From positions 1 to 54,121 of the forward strand of contig CAJVXY010000021.1 in assembly GCA_913009895.1 (NCBI GenBank): DNA of 54,121 bases, read 5' to 3'. Made by a program: the position numbers and the translations under genes. Under the pieces are notes generated by a model, which saw only the letters and a list, made by a program, of their open reading frames with translations, had not been told where the DNA came from and searched no databases. This document shows positions 8,028-18,309 of the stretch, in pieces (positions within the stretch are counted from its first letter, which is position 1; each line of letters begins with the position of its first letter). This DNA comes from an uncultured Acidiferrobacteraceae bacterium (GTDB lineage Bacteria; Pseudomonadota; Gammaproteobacteria; Acidiferrobacterales; SZUA-150).

Positions 8028-9806
8028 ATGGCATACCAAAACCCAGTGTCAACAAACAACAAAACCCTGAACAGTGTGCAGCTCTATAAGAGACTGCTCA
8101 CGTATACGTTACCGTATAAATGGGTGTTTGTTGCTGCAATCCTTGGCATGATTATTACTGCTGCCGTGCAGCCGGTTTTGGCAGCCTTAATGAAACCATT
8201 ACTCGATGCCGGCTTTATTGAAAAGGACCCGGAAACGATACGACAACTGCCGCCAATGATTGTCGGATTATTCCTGATAAGTGGTTTTGGCCAATTTACC
8301 GGTCAATACGCAATGGGCTGGATAGGCAGAAAAATTATATTTGATATTCGCAATATTGTATTTAGTCACATCATGGGTCTGCCAACAGTTTTTCATGATA
8401 ACAATGCTTCGGGAATTCTCATATCAAAGGTTATTTACGATATTGAACAAATTGCCAACGCTGCAACAAAAGCATTGTTTGTGTTTGTCAAAGATTCTTT
8501 AACAATTGTCGGATTGCTTGCCTGGATGCTTTACCTGAACTGGCAATTAACCCTGGGTATTTTCCTGGTTACACCATTCCTTGCATTTTTTGTTCGTTTC
8601 ATGAGTACGCGTTTTAGAAAAACGAGCCGCGGTGTCCAAAAGTCCATGGGTGGCATTTCCAATATCACGCAAGAAGCAATCGAAGGTCACAAGATTGTTA
8701 AATCATTCGGCGCCCAGGAATTTGAGGAGGAGAACTTTCGAGTTGTAAATGAAAAAAACCGCAGGCAGGCAACACGGCGCGTTGCCGTCGCAGCCATAAG
8801 CACACCTGTTCCCGAGATTATTGCATCCGTTATGATTTCGGCTGTTCTTTATTATTCATTGCGCCTGTCCGAGCAGGGCCAGTTCAGTCCCGGTCAATTT
8901 ATATCCTACTTTAGCGCGCTTGGTATTATGCTGAATCCGGCAAAACGACTGACCAAGGTCAATGAAATTATTCAACAAGGTTTAGCTGCCGCAGAAAGTG
9001 TTTTTCAGGTAATTGACGAGCCCCTGGAAAATGATAGCGGCAGTAAAGTGCTGGAACAGGTCGAGGGTCGGGTAGAGTACCGGAATGTATGTTTTACCTA
9101 TCCCGGACATAAAGACCAGGTCCTGGACGACCTGAGTTTCTCGATAAAACCGGGGCAAACTATTGCACTGGTAGGTGCATCGGGCAGTGGTAAATCGACA
9201 GCTGCCAGTTTGTTGCCACGTTTTTATAACTATGACAGCGGCAGTATCTTGCTCGATGGTATCAACATCAGGGAGTTAACACTGGCAAACCTGAGAGCAC
9301 AGGTATCCCTTGTCAGCCAGGAAATAATCCTGTTCAACGATACTATTACCAATAATATCGCCTACGGATCAACGGGCAAGATAGACGAAACTCGCGTCAT
9401 GGAGGCCTCGAAAGCTGCCCATGTTGATGAGTTTGCCCAAAACTTGCCCGAAAAATATGAGACCCTCGTGGGTGAAAAGGGCGTCCGACTTTCTGGCGGA
9501 CAAAGACAAAGAATTGCAATAGCACGCGCGCTCTATAAAAATTCACCAATCCTGGTGCTTGATGAGGCAACGTCGGCACTGGATTCAGAATCTGAAAAAT
9601 ATGTCCAGGATGCAATGCAAAAATTAATGAAAAATAAAACTACGCTTATCATTGCCCACAGGTTGTCGACAATTGAAAGTGCTAATACTATCCTGGTGCT
9701 GGACAAGGGCAAGGTAATTGAAAGTGGCGCCCATCAAGCGCTACTCGAACAGGGCGGCACTTACGCGAAGCTTTATAAAAATAATTTTGCCGGCATGCTT
9801 TCCTGA
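8028..9806 (+). CDS. msbA: Lipid A export ABC transporter MsbA
   Basis: 592 residues, a half-transporter with an N-terminal six-helix domain (about 20-320) and a C-terminal nucleotide-binding domain. Walker A GASGSGKST is at 383-391, the signature LSGGQRQRIAIARAL begins near 488 and Walker B ILVLDEATSALD follows. As a homodimer it flips lipid A-core across the inner membrane. The assignment over other exporters is supported by length, sequence and position immediately before lpxK. In Pseudomonas msbA is not at this site, but in several other gammaproteobacterial lineages exbB-exbD-msbA-lpxK are contiguous. Confidence 0.92.
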   Translation: MAYQNPVSTNNKTLNSVQLYKRLLTYTLPYKWVFVAAILGMIITAAVQPVLAALMKPLLDAGFIEKDPETIRQLPPMIVGLFLISGFGQFTGQYAMGWIGRKIIFDIRNIVFSHIMGLPTVFHDNNASGILISKVIYDIEQIANAATKALFVFVKDSLTIVGLLAWMLYLNWQLTLGIFLVTPFLAFFVRFMSTRFRKTSRGVQKSMGGISNITQEAIEGHKIVKSFGAQEFEEENFRVVNEKNRRQATRRVAVAAISTPVPEIIASVMISAVLYYSLRLSEQGQFSPGQFISYFSALGIMLNPAKRLTKVNEIIQQGLAAAESVFQVIDEPLENDSGSKVLEQVEGRVEYRNVCFTYPGHKDQVLDDLSFSIKPGQTIALVGASGSGKSTAASLLPRFYNYDSGSILLDGINIRELTLANLRAQVSLVSQEIILFNDTITNNIAYGSTGKIDETRVMEASKAAHVDEFAQNLPEKYETLVGEKGVRLSGGQRQRIAIARALYKNSPILVLDEATSALDSESEKYVQDAMQKLMKNKTTLIIAHRLSTIESANTILVLDKGKVIESGAHQALLEQGGTYAKLYKNNFAGMLS

Positions 9807-9876
9807 TACTTCTGTCTTGATATTTCAGCCTTAATTTTACAGTCTTAATTTTCCAGCTTAATATTTTCAGGACCCT

Positions 9877-10911
9877 ATGCTTTTTCTTCAAAAACACTGG
9901 TACCAATTGACCTGGCTGTCACTGGTACTTTTTCCTTTATCAATATTATTTTGTTTAATTTCTCTCATAAGAAAAAATTTTTACCGTTATGGTATTTTTA
10001 AAAAAATCAGCATAAAGGTACCTGTCATTATTATTGGTAACATAAGTGTCGGTGGCACCGGCAAAACACCGCTGGTCATATGGCTGGCGAAATTCCTGCA
10101 ATCAAAAAATTACCGGCCAGGTGTCATTAGTCGGGGTTATGGTAAAAATAGCAGCCATAATTCAAGCATGGTTCTGGATTATAGCCTGGCAAACGATGTC
10201 GGCGATGAACCCGTCATCATTTACCGGCACAGCAAATGTCCAGTCATCGTGGATGCTGACCGGGTTCGCGGGGTTAGCAAACTGGTTACCGAACACCAGT
10301 GCGACATCATCATCTCTGATGACGGCTTACAGCATTATCGATTGGATAGAGACGTAGAAGTGTGTGTCATTGATGGTGTCCGCGGTAATGGTAATGGTTT
10401 TTGCCTGCCGGCCGGTCCTTTACGCGAACCTGTCTCAAGACTAAATAGTATTGATGCCATTATTATTAACAAACCTGTCAATAACCATGGCAAACCATTT
10501 AAATTCGATAATGAATATAAAAATACATATGAAATGCAATTACAGGAATCTGGCCTGGTAAATGTCTATGACAGTAGTAAGAAAAAAGAAACCAGTAGTT
10601 TTCAGGGGAAAACCGTACACGCAGTAGCAGGGATAGGGAATCCGGAACAATTTTTTAAATACCTGGAAAATCTGGGTATGCAGGTAATCAGGCACCCGTT
10701 TCCAGATCATTATAACTACCGGGGCGATGACTTGTTATTTACTGATCATCCCACTGTGATGACCGAGAAAGATGCAGTTAAACTCTGGCATAATAAAGAA
10801 CATATAATTCCAAAAAAGGATCAATATTGGTATTTACCAGTTTCTGTTAACGTAGAACAATCATTCGAAGAATTTATTCTGAAAAAAATTGAGGAGAAGA
10901 ATCATGGATAA
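9877..10911 (+). CDS. lpxK: Tetraacyldisaccharide 4'-kinase LpxK
   Basis: 344 residues. An N-terminal membrane-associated helix (about 8-32) precedes the P-loop region [12 protein letters not shown] at 54-65. [15 protein letters not shown] near 148 and LPAGPLREP near 180 are LpxK hallmarks. It phosphorylates the 4' position of the lipid A precursor. It is A/T-richer than its neighbours but otherwise intact. Its stop TAA overlaps the start of the Trm112-like gene by 8 bases, so the two are translationally linked. Confidence 0.93.
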   Translation: MLFLQKHWYQLTWLSLVLFPLSILFCLISLIRKNFYRYGIFKKISIKVPVIIIGNISVGGTGKTPLVIWLAKFLQSKNYRPGVISRGYGKNSSHNSSMVLDYSLANDVGDEPVIIYRHSKCPVIVDADRVRGVSKLVTEHQCDIIISDDGLQHYRLDRDVEVCVIDGVRGNGNGFCLPAGPLREPVSRLNSIDAIIINKPVNNHGKPFKFDNEYKNTYEMQLQESGLVNVYDSSKKKETSSFQGKTVHAVAGIGNPEQFFKYLENLGMQVIRHPFPDHYNYRGDDLLFTDHPTVMTEKDAVKLWHNKEHIIPKKDQYWYLPVSVNVEQSFEEFILKKIEEKNHG

Positions 10912-11077
10912 CAAATTGCTGGAAATATTGGTGTGTCCTGTGTGTAAAGGACCGCTTGATTTTGATAAAAAAAACCAGGAACTGATTTGCAAGATAGATA
11001 AGCTGGCATATCCAATACGAGAGGACATCCCGGTTATGCTCGAGGAAGAGGCGCGACGCATTGAATCGTCTGAATAA
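10904..11077 (+). CDS. Trm112 family (YcaR-like) zinc-ribbon protein
   Basis: 57 residues from ATG 10904, preceded by GAGGAG. It begins [18 protein letters not shown] and ends with the family's [14 protein letters not shown]. Only one CxxC pair plus a lone Cys is present, as in many bacterial members. The eukaryotic homolog activates methyltransferases; the bacterial role is not established. Its place between lpxK and kdsB is widely conserved. Confidence 0.9.
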   Translation: MDNKLLEILVCPVCKGPLDFDKKNQELICKIDKLAYPIREDIPVMLEEEARRIESSE

Positions 11078-11109
11078 AAACCATCGCCCACCACTGATGC
11101 TTGCATGAA

Positions 11110-11847
11110 ATGATAGTCATCATCCCTTCGCGTTATGATTCGGTCAGGCTACCGGGTAAACCACTCATTGACATAAACGGCAAGCCATTAATTGAGCACG
11201 TTTATAATTGCGCTCAAGACAGCAATGCCGACAGAATAATAGTTGCGACTGATGATGAGCGTATATTATCTGCTGTAAAAGATTTTGGTGGAGAAGCTAT
11301 TCTAACATCAAATCAGCATCAATCTGGTACCGATAGAATTAATGAAGCAATTGATATTCTTTCCATAAAAGATAATGAAATTATCATTAACCTGCAAGGA
11401 GATGAGCCCTTGATGCCGGCTTCATTAATCAGCGAAGTCACGTCTTTACTGGACGAAAATTCAGTTTATCCAATGGCCACTGCTTGCCACCGGATTACCG
11501 ATGAAAAAGAATTTAAAAATCCTAACATGGTTAAAGTAGTTTTTGATAAAAACGATTGCGCGCTATATTTTAGCCGGGCGCCAATACCCTGGCCAGCAGC
11601 GAATAAAAAAAGTACGCCGGCAATTTTTGGTTATGGGCACATCGGTATTTACGGTTACCGGGCTGGATTTATAAAGCAATACTCCCAGTGGCCGGTAGTT
11701 GATATCGAAAAATCTGAAAAACTGGAACAATTAAGAGCGCTCTATCACGACATTAAAATCAAAGTGTGTGTGGTCGATAAATTGCCCGGGCCTGGCGTGG
11801 ACACACCAGAAGACCTGGCAGTTGTTAAGAAAGTTTTAGCCAGTTAG
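11110..11847 (+). CDS. kdsB: 3-deoxy-manno-octulosonate cytidylyltransferase KdsB
   Basis: 245 residues from ATG 11110 (a TTG at 11101 is in frame but gives an atypical N-terminus). The start MIVIIPSRYDSVRLPGKPL is the KdsB nucleotide-binding signature, and INLQGDEPLMP near 100 holds the metal-binding Asp. KdsB activates KDO as CMP-KDO for lipopolysaccharide core synthesis. It continues the lpxK / Trm112 operon, after a gap of about 32 bases. Confidence 0.95.
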   Translation: MIVIIPSRYDSVRLPGKPLIDINGKPLIEHVYNCAQDSNADRIIVATDDERILSAVKDFGGEAILTSNQHQSGTDRINEAIDILSIKDNEIIINLQGDEPLMPASLISEVTSLLDENSVYPMATACHRITDEKEFKNPNMVKVVFDKNDCALYFSRAPIPWPAANKKSTPAIFGYGHIGIYGYRAGFIKQYSQWPVVDIEKSEKLEQLRALYHDIKIKVCVVDKLPGPGVDTPEDLAVVKKVLAS

Positions 11848-11869
11848 AAATAATCATCGAGGAAAGATT

Positions 11870-12346
11870 GTGGTTAAAGTATTGTTTGTTTGCCTGGGAA
11901 ATATTTGTCGTTCACCGACAGCTGAAGGTGTTTTCACCAACATGGTTCAACTATCAAAACTTGGTGACAGGATTCAGGCCGACTCTGCCGGCACTCATGC
12001 CTACCATATTGGCGAAGCCCCGGATGGTCGGGCCCAGGAAGCAGCCAGGAACAGGGGTATTGAGCTTGGTAAACTTAAAGGCCGGCAGGCTCTTGCCAAA
12101 GACATAACCGAGTTCGATTATGTGTTGGCCATGGATCATGAAAATGTCGAGAATCTATTACGCATCTGTCCCGAGGGTTATGAGTCGCGCATTAATCTTT
12201 TTTTAAGCTATGCCAATGGACTTGAAAATGAAGAGGTGCCAGATCCCTATTTTGGCGGTAGTAGTGGCTTCGATCACGTGCTGGACATGATTGAGGAGGC
12301 CTCAACAGGCCTCCTCAACGAAATACGCGGCAAATACAATATTTAA
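11870..12346 (+). CDS. Low-molecular-weight protein tyrosine phosphatase
   Basis: 158 residues from GTG 11870, 22 bases after kdsB. The catalytic P-loop is CLGNICR (Cys8-Arg14) followed by SPTAEG, and the general-acid loop is DPYFGG with Asp125. This is a full-length LMW-PTP. Roles of such enzymes near kdsB and exopolysaccharide genes vary. In Pseudomonas murB follows this gene before rne; here murB is absent and the gene faces rne directly across a 29-base gap. A perfect 11-bp inverted repeat lies inside its 3' end. Confidence 0.92.
   Translation: MVKVLFVCLGNICRSPTAEGVFTNMVQLSKLGDRIQADSAGTHAYHIGEAPDGRAQEAARNRGIELGKLKGRQALAKDITEFDYVLAMDHENVENLLRICPEGYESRINLFLSYANGLENEEVPDPYFGGSSGFDHVLDMIEEASTGLLNEIRGKYNI
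12291..12318. other. Perfect 11-bp inverted repeat in the phosphatase 3' end
   Basis: Two 11-base arms (12291-12301 and 12308-12318) are perfectly complementary around a 6-base loop and lie within the last 20 codons of the phosphatase gene. Eight of 11 pairs are G-C rich or mixed. No T-run follows on either strand, so it is not a standard terminator. It could stabilise the 3' end of this mRNA or block the convergent rne transcript. Confidence 0.6.
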
Positions 12347-12375
12347 GTGAAACGTATTGATTTAAAAAAATACTA

Positions 12376-14805
12376 CTAGTTTTTGCTTTCTGTTTCTGTT
12401 TCTGCGCCCTGAGTTTCTTTTATTTCTGCCTGTTTAGTTTCTACTTGCCTGGTTTCTATTTGTTTAAGCGGCGCTTTATCTCCCTGTTTTTCTGTTGGCG
12501 CTGACGTAACCACCTCATCAGTTTTCACAGGTGTTGGAACAGGAATAGGTCGCGGGGCCTGGACACTGGTTGTTTCATCGTGTTTTTCTACTTTTTCAGA
12601 CTCGCGCTGATTGCTTGGTTCCCGTGTGCTCTGAACCGGCGCAGTATCAGTACTGGGACCTGTATCGGTACTCGTATTTGTATTGTCATCTGGTTTGTAA
12701 TCGGGATTTACATTGCCATTTCTTTCGACAGTAGTTTCACTCTGTCGGGTATCGGGACGCGGTCGTTGATCAGGCCGGTTACGCCTGGGATCATTTCTTT
12801 TGCGCCCTGACGATTTCTGCTGACTGTTTTCAGAAGCCGTGCCGGTCTCCTGGATAGTCTTTTGTGGTCGATTTTTATTTGCCGGCCGCCTGTTTCTGCT
12901 TTTATTCTGGGTTTGGCCCTGATTTTGCCCTTGGCCATCCTTATTACGGCCATCTTGCTGGCGCTTGCTGCTGGCACTTTTTTGCGGGCCGCGACGCTGA
13001 TTTCTGTTTCTTTGACTGTCACGCTGCCTGCTCTGGCCGCCACGTCGACGTTGACCACCGGCGGGACGCCTGTTGTCAGTCCTGGTTTGTTTCTGTTTTT
13101 TACCACTATCAAGACCAAGTAATTTTTTCAGGAATGCAACAATCGAAAATGAACCCCCTTTTGGTTTGGTTTTTTGGGGTGCGGCACTGGCATGGGTGAG
13201 CTGGGCAACTGCAGCAGTTTCAGTCACTGGTCGCGAATCGGCGGCTTCTTTTTCCTTGGCTTCCCTGGCTTCTTCGGAATCGGCATAGTTTAACTCATGA
13301 CTGGCCGTGTCAATCTGCTCTTCGTATTCATCAATCTTGAGTCGTTGAATCGTGTAGTGGGGCGTTTGTAACTCAGGTGTTGGCACAACAATAATTGGCG
13401 TACCAAGTTTCGATTCAATTGAAAAAATCTCATGCCGTTTTTCATTCAGTAAATACGTAGCAGCATCTACAGGCAAATGAACCTGAACTGCAGCGGTATT
13501 TTCTTTCATTGCTTCATCCTGGATCAGGCGCAGGATATTCAGGGATATCGATAGAACTGACCTGACATGCCCCGTGCCTTTGCAGCGTGGGCATATGTCG
13601 CTATTGGCCTCGCTGAGCGATGGGCGCATTCTCTGTCGGGATAATTCAAGTAATCCAAATCTGGACAAACGTCCTATCTGGACCCTGGCTCGATCAGGTT
13701 TCATTGACTCGTTGAGGCGTTGTTCGACTGCCCTTTGGTTGCGAGAGGGGGTCATGTCGATAAAGTCGATCACAACCAGGCCACCGAGATCACGCAGCCT
13801 AAGCTGTCTTGCAACTTCTTCAGCGGCTTCGAGATTGGTATTCAGCGCCGTTTCTTCAATGTCTGCACCCTTGGTTGCCCTGGCAGAGTTTACATCAATA
13901 GAAATCAATGCTTCGGTACGGTCGAATACCAGTGAACCGCCTGAATCAAGTTGCACCTCACGCGAAAATGCCGAGTCTATCTGGTGCTCAACCTGGTAAC
14001 GTGAGAACAATGGCGTTTCTTCGTCATACAATTTTAGCTTGGGCAGGTTTTGCTGGCTGACCTGTTCCATAAACTTGTGCATTCTTTCGTAAATATCGGG
14101 ATTATCAACAAGAATTTCACCAATATCACTGCGCAAGTAATCACGAATGGTGCGAACAACAAGATTGCTTTCCCGGTAAACAAGAAAGGGGGCACTCCGT
14201 TCGTCAGCAGCCGTACTGATGGCATCCCAGAGGTGATTGAGGTAATCCAGATCCCATTGTAAATCTTCTGCGCTTTTGCCAATGCCGGCGGTACGGGCAA
14301 TGAGTGAAAAATCCTGGGGCACCTCCAGCTGGGCCATGGCATCACGCAGTTCTGCACGTTCTTCGCCTTCAATGCGCCGGGAGATACCGCCGCCTTTTGG
14401 ATTATTTGGCATCAGCACCAGGTAACGACCAGCGAGACTGATAAAGGTGGTCAAGGCCGCGCCTTTGCTACCACGCTCTTCCTTATCAACCTGGACAATT
14501 AATTCCTGTCCTTCCTTGATCACGTCTTTAATCTTGACCTGGGACATGGGCGTACGGCTGTCCATCCCCTGAAAGTACAACCTTGAGATTTCTTTAAGTG
14601 GCAGAAAGCCCTGACGTTCAGTTCCGTAATCAACAAAAGCCGCCTCAAGACTTGGCTCGACGCGGGTTACTTTGCCTTTGTAGATATTGCCCTTTTTGAG
14701 CATGCTGGCCGAAGATTCGATGTCCAGGTCTAATATCTTCTGTCCATCAACCACGACCATGCGCAACTCCTCGGTATGAGTTGCGTTAAATAAAATTCTC
14801 TTCAT
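12376..14805 (-). CDS. rne: Ribonuclease E
   Basis: 809 residues from ATG 14805 ([15 protein letters not shown], the classic start; an upstream TTG adds 11 residues). The S1 RNA-binding domain spans about 38-118, the DNase I-like catalytic part includes [11 protein letters not shown] and VVIDFIDM, and the zinc-link is CPRC at 405-408, which joins dimers into the tetramer. After about residue 520 comes a long low-complexity tail rich in Arg, Gln, Asn, Lys, Pro and Thr, expected to be disordered and to bind RNA and degradosome partners. The enzyme starts bulk mRNA decay and matures rRNA and tRNA. Divergent from rluC, the conserved arrangement. Confidence 0.96.
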   Translation of the reverse strand: MKRILFNATHTEELRMVVVDGQKILDLDIESSASMLKKGNIYKGKVTRVEPSLEAAFVDYGTERQGFLPLKEISRLYFQGMDSRTPMSQVKIKDVIKEGQELIVQVDKEERGSKGAALTTFISLAGRYLVLMPNNPKGGGISRRIEGEERAELRDAMAQLEVPQDFSLIARTAGIGKSAEDLQWDLDYLNHLWDAISTAADERSAPFLVYRESNLVVRTIRDYLRSDIGEILVDNPDIYERMHKFMEQVSQQNLPKLKLYDEETPLFSRYQVEHQIDSAFSREVQLDSGGSLVFDRTEALISIDVNSARATKGADIEETALNTNLEAAEEVARQLRLRDLGGLVVIDFIDMTPSRNQRAVEQRLNESMKPDRARVQIGRLSRFGLLELSRQRMRPSLSEANSDICPRCKGTGHVRSVLSISLNILRLIQDEAMKENTAAVQVHLPVDAATYLLNEKRHEIFSIESKLGTPIIVVPTPELQTPHYTIQRLKIDEYEEQIDTASHELNYADSEEAREAKEKEAADSRPVTETAAVAQLTHASAAPQKTKPKGGSFSIVAFLKKLLGLDSGKKQKQTRTDNRRPAGGQRRRGGQSRQRDSQRNRNQRRGPQKSASSKRQQDGRNKDGQGQNQGQTQNKSRNRRPANKNRPQKTIQETGTASENSQQKSSGRKRNDPRRNRPDQRPRPDTRQSETTVERNGNVNPDYKPDDNTNTSTDTGPSTDTAPVQSTREPSNQRESEKVEKHDETTSVQAPRPIPVPTPVKTDEVVTSAPTEKQGDKAPLKQIETRQVETKQAEIKETQGAETETESKN

Positions 14806-15325
14806 GTTATAAATCCCCGACGTCCCGGGGTCGGACAATGCTCACAATTCTATCGAGATTGTCCCGTGTACTGAATCCAGATTATTACAAGTGTTTCACA
14901 AGCGCTGACTTCAGTCAGGCCATGTTGCGTGAATCACGCGCACTTATCAGTACGACTTAATTAAATTCTTTCACCAGGATATCATCCCGGAACGTCTATT
15001 CTTGCTGGCATCCCTCTGCATGGGCGAAGGACACAAAACCCGTAATTTTTTGTTTAGTTATTTAAGATTGTCTCTTTATTAAGAATGTCTCTTATATAGT
15101 CGCCACGTATCTTATTTTTCGAAGACCGCTGGCATGTTACAAAAATAGCGCTGATCGTTTATTTATATCAGCCGCCAAAAAAATTCTTTATTCAAATAAA
15201 TATTAAATCTTAATAACTTAGTATAAGTGTGTTTTTGTAAAATGATGATTCAATTACATATTCACACTCATCACTGGTAATACTAACAGCGCAGGTAGTT
15301 TTGGGCAATCTGTTATCATTGACTT
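14806..15325 (-). promoter_or_regulatory. Long rne-rluC divergent region with tandem repeat
   Basis: A 520-base region without a gene separates rne (minus) from rluC (plus). E. coli rne has a long 5' leader through which RNase E represses its own synthesis, and this length would allow the same. Two 15-base direct repeats with one mismatch lie at 15062-15076 and 15079-15093, and a TATACT box on the minus strand is at 15220-15225 without a good -35. No ORF is convincing here. The regulatory role is inference. Confidence 0.45.
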
Positions 15326-16273
15326 ATGGTTATATCCAGCACCCAAAAGCCCATGGCAGTCTCATGGTTTGATATTAATGAAGATAATGACGGCCAAAGG
15401 CTGGATAACTTCCTGGTATCGCGCCTGAAAGGCGTGCCCAAGAGCAGGATTTACCGATTAGTACGAAAAGGGGAGGTAAGGGTCAATAAAGGCAGAAAAC
15501 GCCCGGAATACCGGTTAAAAACCGGCGACAGGGTGAGAATCCCGCCTATTTCACAGGCTGAGCGGGTAACCCAGCGCCGGGACCCGGCTGACCTGGGCTG
15601 GCTTGAGGATCGCGTGCTCTATGAAGACAAGCAGATAATAACACTGGATAAGCCTTCCGGCATGGCGGTCCATGGTGGCAGTGGTATTAGCCTGGGACTT
15701 ATAGAAGCAATGCGCCACTTACGTGGCCAAAACCGCTTTCTTGAGCTGGTACATCGTCTTGACCGGGACACGTCAGGTTGTATCCTGCTTGCCAAAAAAA
15801 GGAGTGCCCTGGTGGCGTTACATGCCCAGTTGCAAACCCACAAGGTCGACAAGCGTTACCTGGCTTTGGTTAAGGGTGAATGGCAAGGAGGCACCAAAAA
15901 AGTGTCGGCCAGCCTGGAGCGGCTGTCAGGCCCCAATGGCGAACGCATGGTCCGTGTCTCAGAAGCGGGAAAATCAGCAACTAGCTTTATTAAACCAGTA
16001 CAGCAATTCTCTGGGTATACCCTGGTAGAAATTCAACTTAAAACGGGGCGAACCCACCAGGCGCGGGTCCATTGTGCACATTTATCCCGGCCAATTGTCG
16101 GTGATGAACGTTATGGTGATACCGATACCAATAAAAAACTAAAAGGTATTGGGTTAAAAAGACTGTTTTTACATGCGGCTTCTATTGAATTTTCGATTAA
16201 TGAAGGCAAAAAAATCAAGGTGTCGGCACCCTTGCCACCAGAACTCAAAAAGGTAATCAAAAAACTGGAATGA
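15326..16273 (+). CDS. rluC: 23S rRNA pseudouridine synthase RluC
   Basis: 315 residues. An N-terminal S4 RNA-binding domain (about 25-85) is followed by the RluA-type catalytic domain with HRLDRDTSG at 143-151; Asp146 is the catalytic aspartate. LKTGRTHQARVH is the second conserved block. RluC modifies U955, U2504 and U2580 in E. coli 23S rRNA; the choice over RluD rests on position opposite rne and sequence. Its stop overlaps the start of the HAD gene by 4 bases. Confidence 0.94.
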   Translation: MVISSTQKPMAVSWFDINEDNDGQRLDNFLVSRLKGVPKSRIYRLVRKGEVRVNKGRKRPEYRLKTGDRVRIPPISQAERVTQRRDPADLGWLEDRVLYEDKQIITLDKPSGMAVHGGSGISLGLIEAMRHLRGQNRFLELVHRLDRDTSGCILLAKKRSALVALHAQLQTHKVDKRYLALVKGEWQGGTKKVSASLERLSGPNGERMVRVSEAGKSATSFIKPVQQFSGYTLVEIQLKTGRTHQARVHCAHLSRPIVGDERYGDTDTNKKLKGIGLKRLFLHAASIEFSINEGKKIKVSAPLPPELKKVIKKLE

Positions 16274-16932
16274 ACACTGAAATGAACAGGGAATTTGATT
16301 TGGTAATTTTCGATTGGGACGGCACCTTGATGGATTCGGTGGCTAAAATTGTACGCTGCTTTATGGCTGCTATGGCCGATGCAAATATTCGTCCACCGGA
16401 GGAGTCTGATATTCGAAATATAATTGGCCTTGGCCTGGCAGAAGCCATGGCTGTACTGCTGCCAAATAGTAGCGACCAGGAAAAAAGTAAAGTAATTGAC
16501 TTGTATCGCGAACATTTTTTAATTCATGACGAGACAGAAATGCCGTTTTTTGAGGGCGTTGAAACCGGGTTGTCACAACTTCAGGACAGTGGATATCAAC
16601 TTGCAGTCGCTACCGGAAAAAATCGTGTAGGACTGGACCGTTTGCTAAATTTGCATGATTTCGAGAAATATTTTACGGCAACACGATGCTCGGATGAGAC
16701 CTCATCAAAACCAAATCCACAAATGCTCAATGAAATACTTGCCAGTACTAATGTCCGGCCTGACAGGGCAATCATGGTTGGTGACACAACCTACGATATG
16801 GAAATGGCACAGAATGCTGACGTGGCCCGAATTGCGGTGAGTTACGGTGTCCACGAGTGCCCTAGGCTGCTTGCCTACCAACCGAGGGACTGCCTGAAAA
16901 CTTTCCCGGATGTTTTGAAATGGCTGACGTAA
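16270..16932 (+). CDS. HAD-IA family phosphatase (phosphoglycolate phosphatase-like)
   Basis: 220 residues from ATG 16270 (or 16282). Motif I FDWDGTLMDS carries nucleophile Asp15 and acid/base Asp17, motif II is AVATGKN near 115, and motif III with MVGDTTYDMEMA near 172 carries the metal-binding Asp residues. A helical cap (about 20-90) marks subclass IA. Substrate unknown; such genes between rluC and sppA are conserved in Gammaproteobacteria. Coupled to rluC by a 4-base overlap, and overlapping the Rieske gene by 13 bases. Confidence 0.92.
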   Translation: MNTEMNREFDLVIFDWDGTLMDSVAKIVRCFMAAMADANIRPPEESDIRNIIGLGLAEAMAVLLPNSSDQEKSKVIDLYREHFLIHDETEMPFFEGVETGLSQLQDSGYQLAVATGKNRVGLDRLLNLHDFEKYFTATRCSDETSSKPNPQMLNEILASTNVRPDRAIMVGDTTYDMEMAQNADVARIAVSYGVHECPRLLAYQPRDCLKTFPDVLKWLT

Positions 16933-17318
16933 CCGGAAAACAGTTTGTATTGTGCAAAAGTAATGAACTGAAAGAAAAAGGGCCGGGCCTGAGGTTTCTC
17001 GTCAAAATAAATGGTGAAGTCCGACCTGCATTTGTGCTCAGGTTCTCGGACAAGCCCTGGGCGTATCTGAATGAATGCGCCCACCAGACTATGGAGCTGG
17101 ATTTACAAAGAGGGCTTTTTTTTGACAGGTCGGGACAATATATAATTTGTGCAACCCATGGCGCACTGTATAGTCCCGATAAAGGCTTATGTATTAGCGG
17201 CCGTTGTGATGGTCGTTCATTAACACAATTATCAGTGATTGAAACTGGAAAAAATATCTGTTTTGTTGCTGGAGCTGGTATAGAATTTATTTCGTTGGCC
17301 AATGGCCTGAATAATTAA
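16920..17318 (+). CDS. Small Rieske [2Fe-2S] protein
   Basis: 132 residues with a complete Rieske cluster motif: Cys53-Ala-His55 and Cys77-x2-His80, then GALYSPDKG. No signal peptide or membrane helix is visible, so it is a cytoplasmic ferredoxin-type Rieske protein like those of ring-hydroxylating dioxygenases or NirD. No oxygenase is nearby. It sits between the HAD phosphatase and sppA; Pseudomonas lacks it at this site. Partner and substrate are unknown. Confidence 0.9.
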   Translation: MADVTGKQFVLCKSNELKEKGPGLRFLVKINGEVRPAFVLRFSDKPWAYLNECAHQTMELDLQRGLFFDRSGQYIICATHGALYSPDKGLCISGRCDGRSLTQLSVIETGKNICFVAGAGIEFISLANGLNN

Positions 17319-17346
17319 CGAACCGGATAATTCAAGGAGTAATGAT

Positions 17347-18309
17347 ATGGCTGGGTACGATGACAAAAATGGAAGCTCAAAACCTGAATGGGAGCGCAGC
17401 CTCCTGGAAAAACTGGCATTTGCTTCACTCAATGAACAAAAAAAGGCCCGTCGCTGGGGGATCTTTTTTAAATTATTTTTTGTCGGTTATTTTGTCATAT
17501 TACTGATCGTGGCGTCCGGTGACGGGATTTCTGATAAAGCTCCTTCGGGTGAATACAGCGCCATGGTAGATCTTCAAGGAATTATCGCACCCGGCAGCGA
17601 AGCAAGTGCAGACATGGTGGTTGGCGGCCTGCGTGAAGCGTTTAAAAGCAAAGCCAAGGGTATTATTTTACGCGCCAACAGCCCTGGCGGAAGTCCGGTT
17701 CAGGCAAACTATATTTACAATGAAATTAAACGACTTCGAGCAAAATACACTGATAAAAAAATCTATGCAGTCATTGGCGATGTCTGTGCCTCTGGTTGTT
17801 ATTTTGCAGTGGCCGGTGTTGATAAGATTTATGCCAGTCCATCAAGCGTAGTCGGTTCAATAGGTGTGCTGATGGACGGCTTTGGATTCGTTGAGGCCAT
17901 GAAAAAATTTGGTGTTGAACGTCGGCTGATGACCGCTGGAGATAACAAAGGCATCATGGATCCGTTTTCTCCGATAAAGAAAAGCGACCAAAAACATGTT
18001 CAGGGCGTGCTTAATAATATTCATGCTCAATTTATAGATGTTGTACGGGAAGGCAGGGGCAAGTCTCTCAAAGAAACGCCGGAGATGTTTTCCGGTTTGT
18101 TCTGGACAGGGGAACAAGCATTGGCCATGGGACTTATCGATGACATGGGCAGTGCCGGCCAGGTTGCCCGTGATGTAATTGGCGCGGATGATATTGTGGA
18201 TTACACGCAAAAGGAAAATCTGCTGGATCGATTTGCTGGTAAATTTGGTGCTGCGATGGCGAATAGTCTATCTATATCAATTCTTAAAAATAATTATCAG
18301 TTTAAATAA
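17347..18309 (+). CDS. sppA: S49 signal peptide peptidase SppA (short form)
   Basis: 320 residues, the single-domain form of SppA. A membrane helix lies at about 38-58, the rest is periplasmic. The catalytic dyad is Ser149 in CASGCYFAV and Lys201 in DNKGIMDPF, matching the Ser/Lys pair of Bacillus SppA. FRANSPGGSP-type substrate strand is present near 100. It degrades cleaved signal peptides in the membrane. ATG 17347 follows an AAGGAG. The 3' end overlaps the convergent yceF by 8 bases. Confidence 0.93.
   Translation: MAGYDDKNGSSKPEWERSLLEKLAFASLNEQKKARRWGIFFKLFFVGYFVILLIVASGDGISDKAPSGEYSAMVDLQGIIAPGSEASADMVVGGLREAFKSKAKGIILRANSPGGSPVQANYIYNEIKRLRAKYTDKKIYAVIGDVCASGCYFAVAGVDKIYASPSSVVGSIGVLMDGFGFVEAMKKFGVERRLMTAGDNKGIMDPFSPIKKSDQKHVQGVLNNIHAQFIDVVREGRGKSLKETPEMFSGLFWTGEQALAMGLIDDMGSAGQVARDVIGADDIVDYTQKENLLDRFAGKFGAAMANSLSISILKNNYQFK

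Noticed and set aside
11101-11109. TTG start for kdsB
   Set aside because: ATG 11110 gives the family-typical N-terminus.
12580-13288. Several plus-strand frames opposite the rne tail
   Set aside because: Shadows of the low-complexity RNase E C-terminal region; no start sites or family features.
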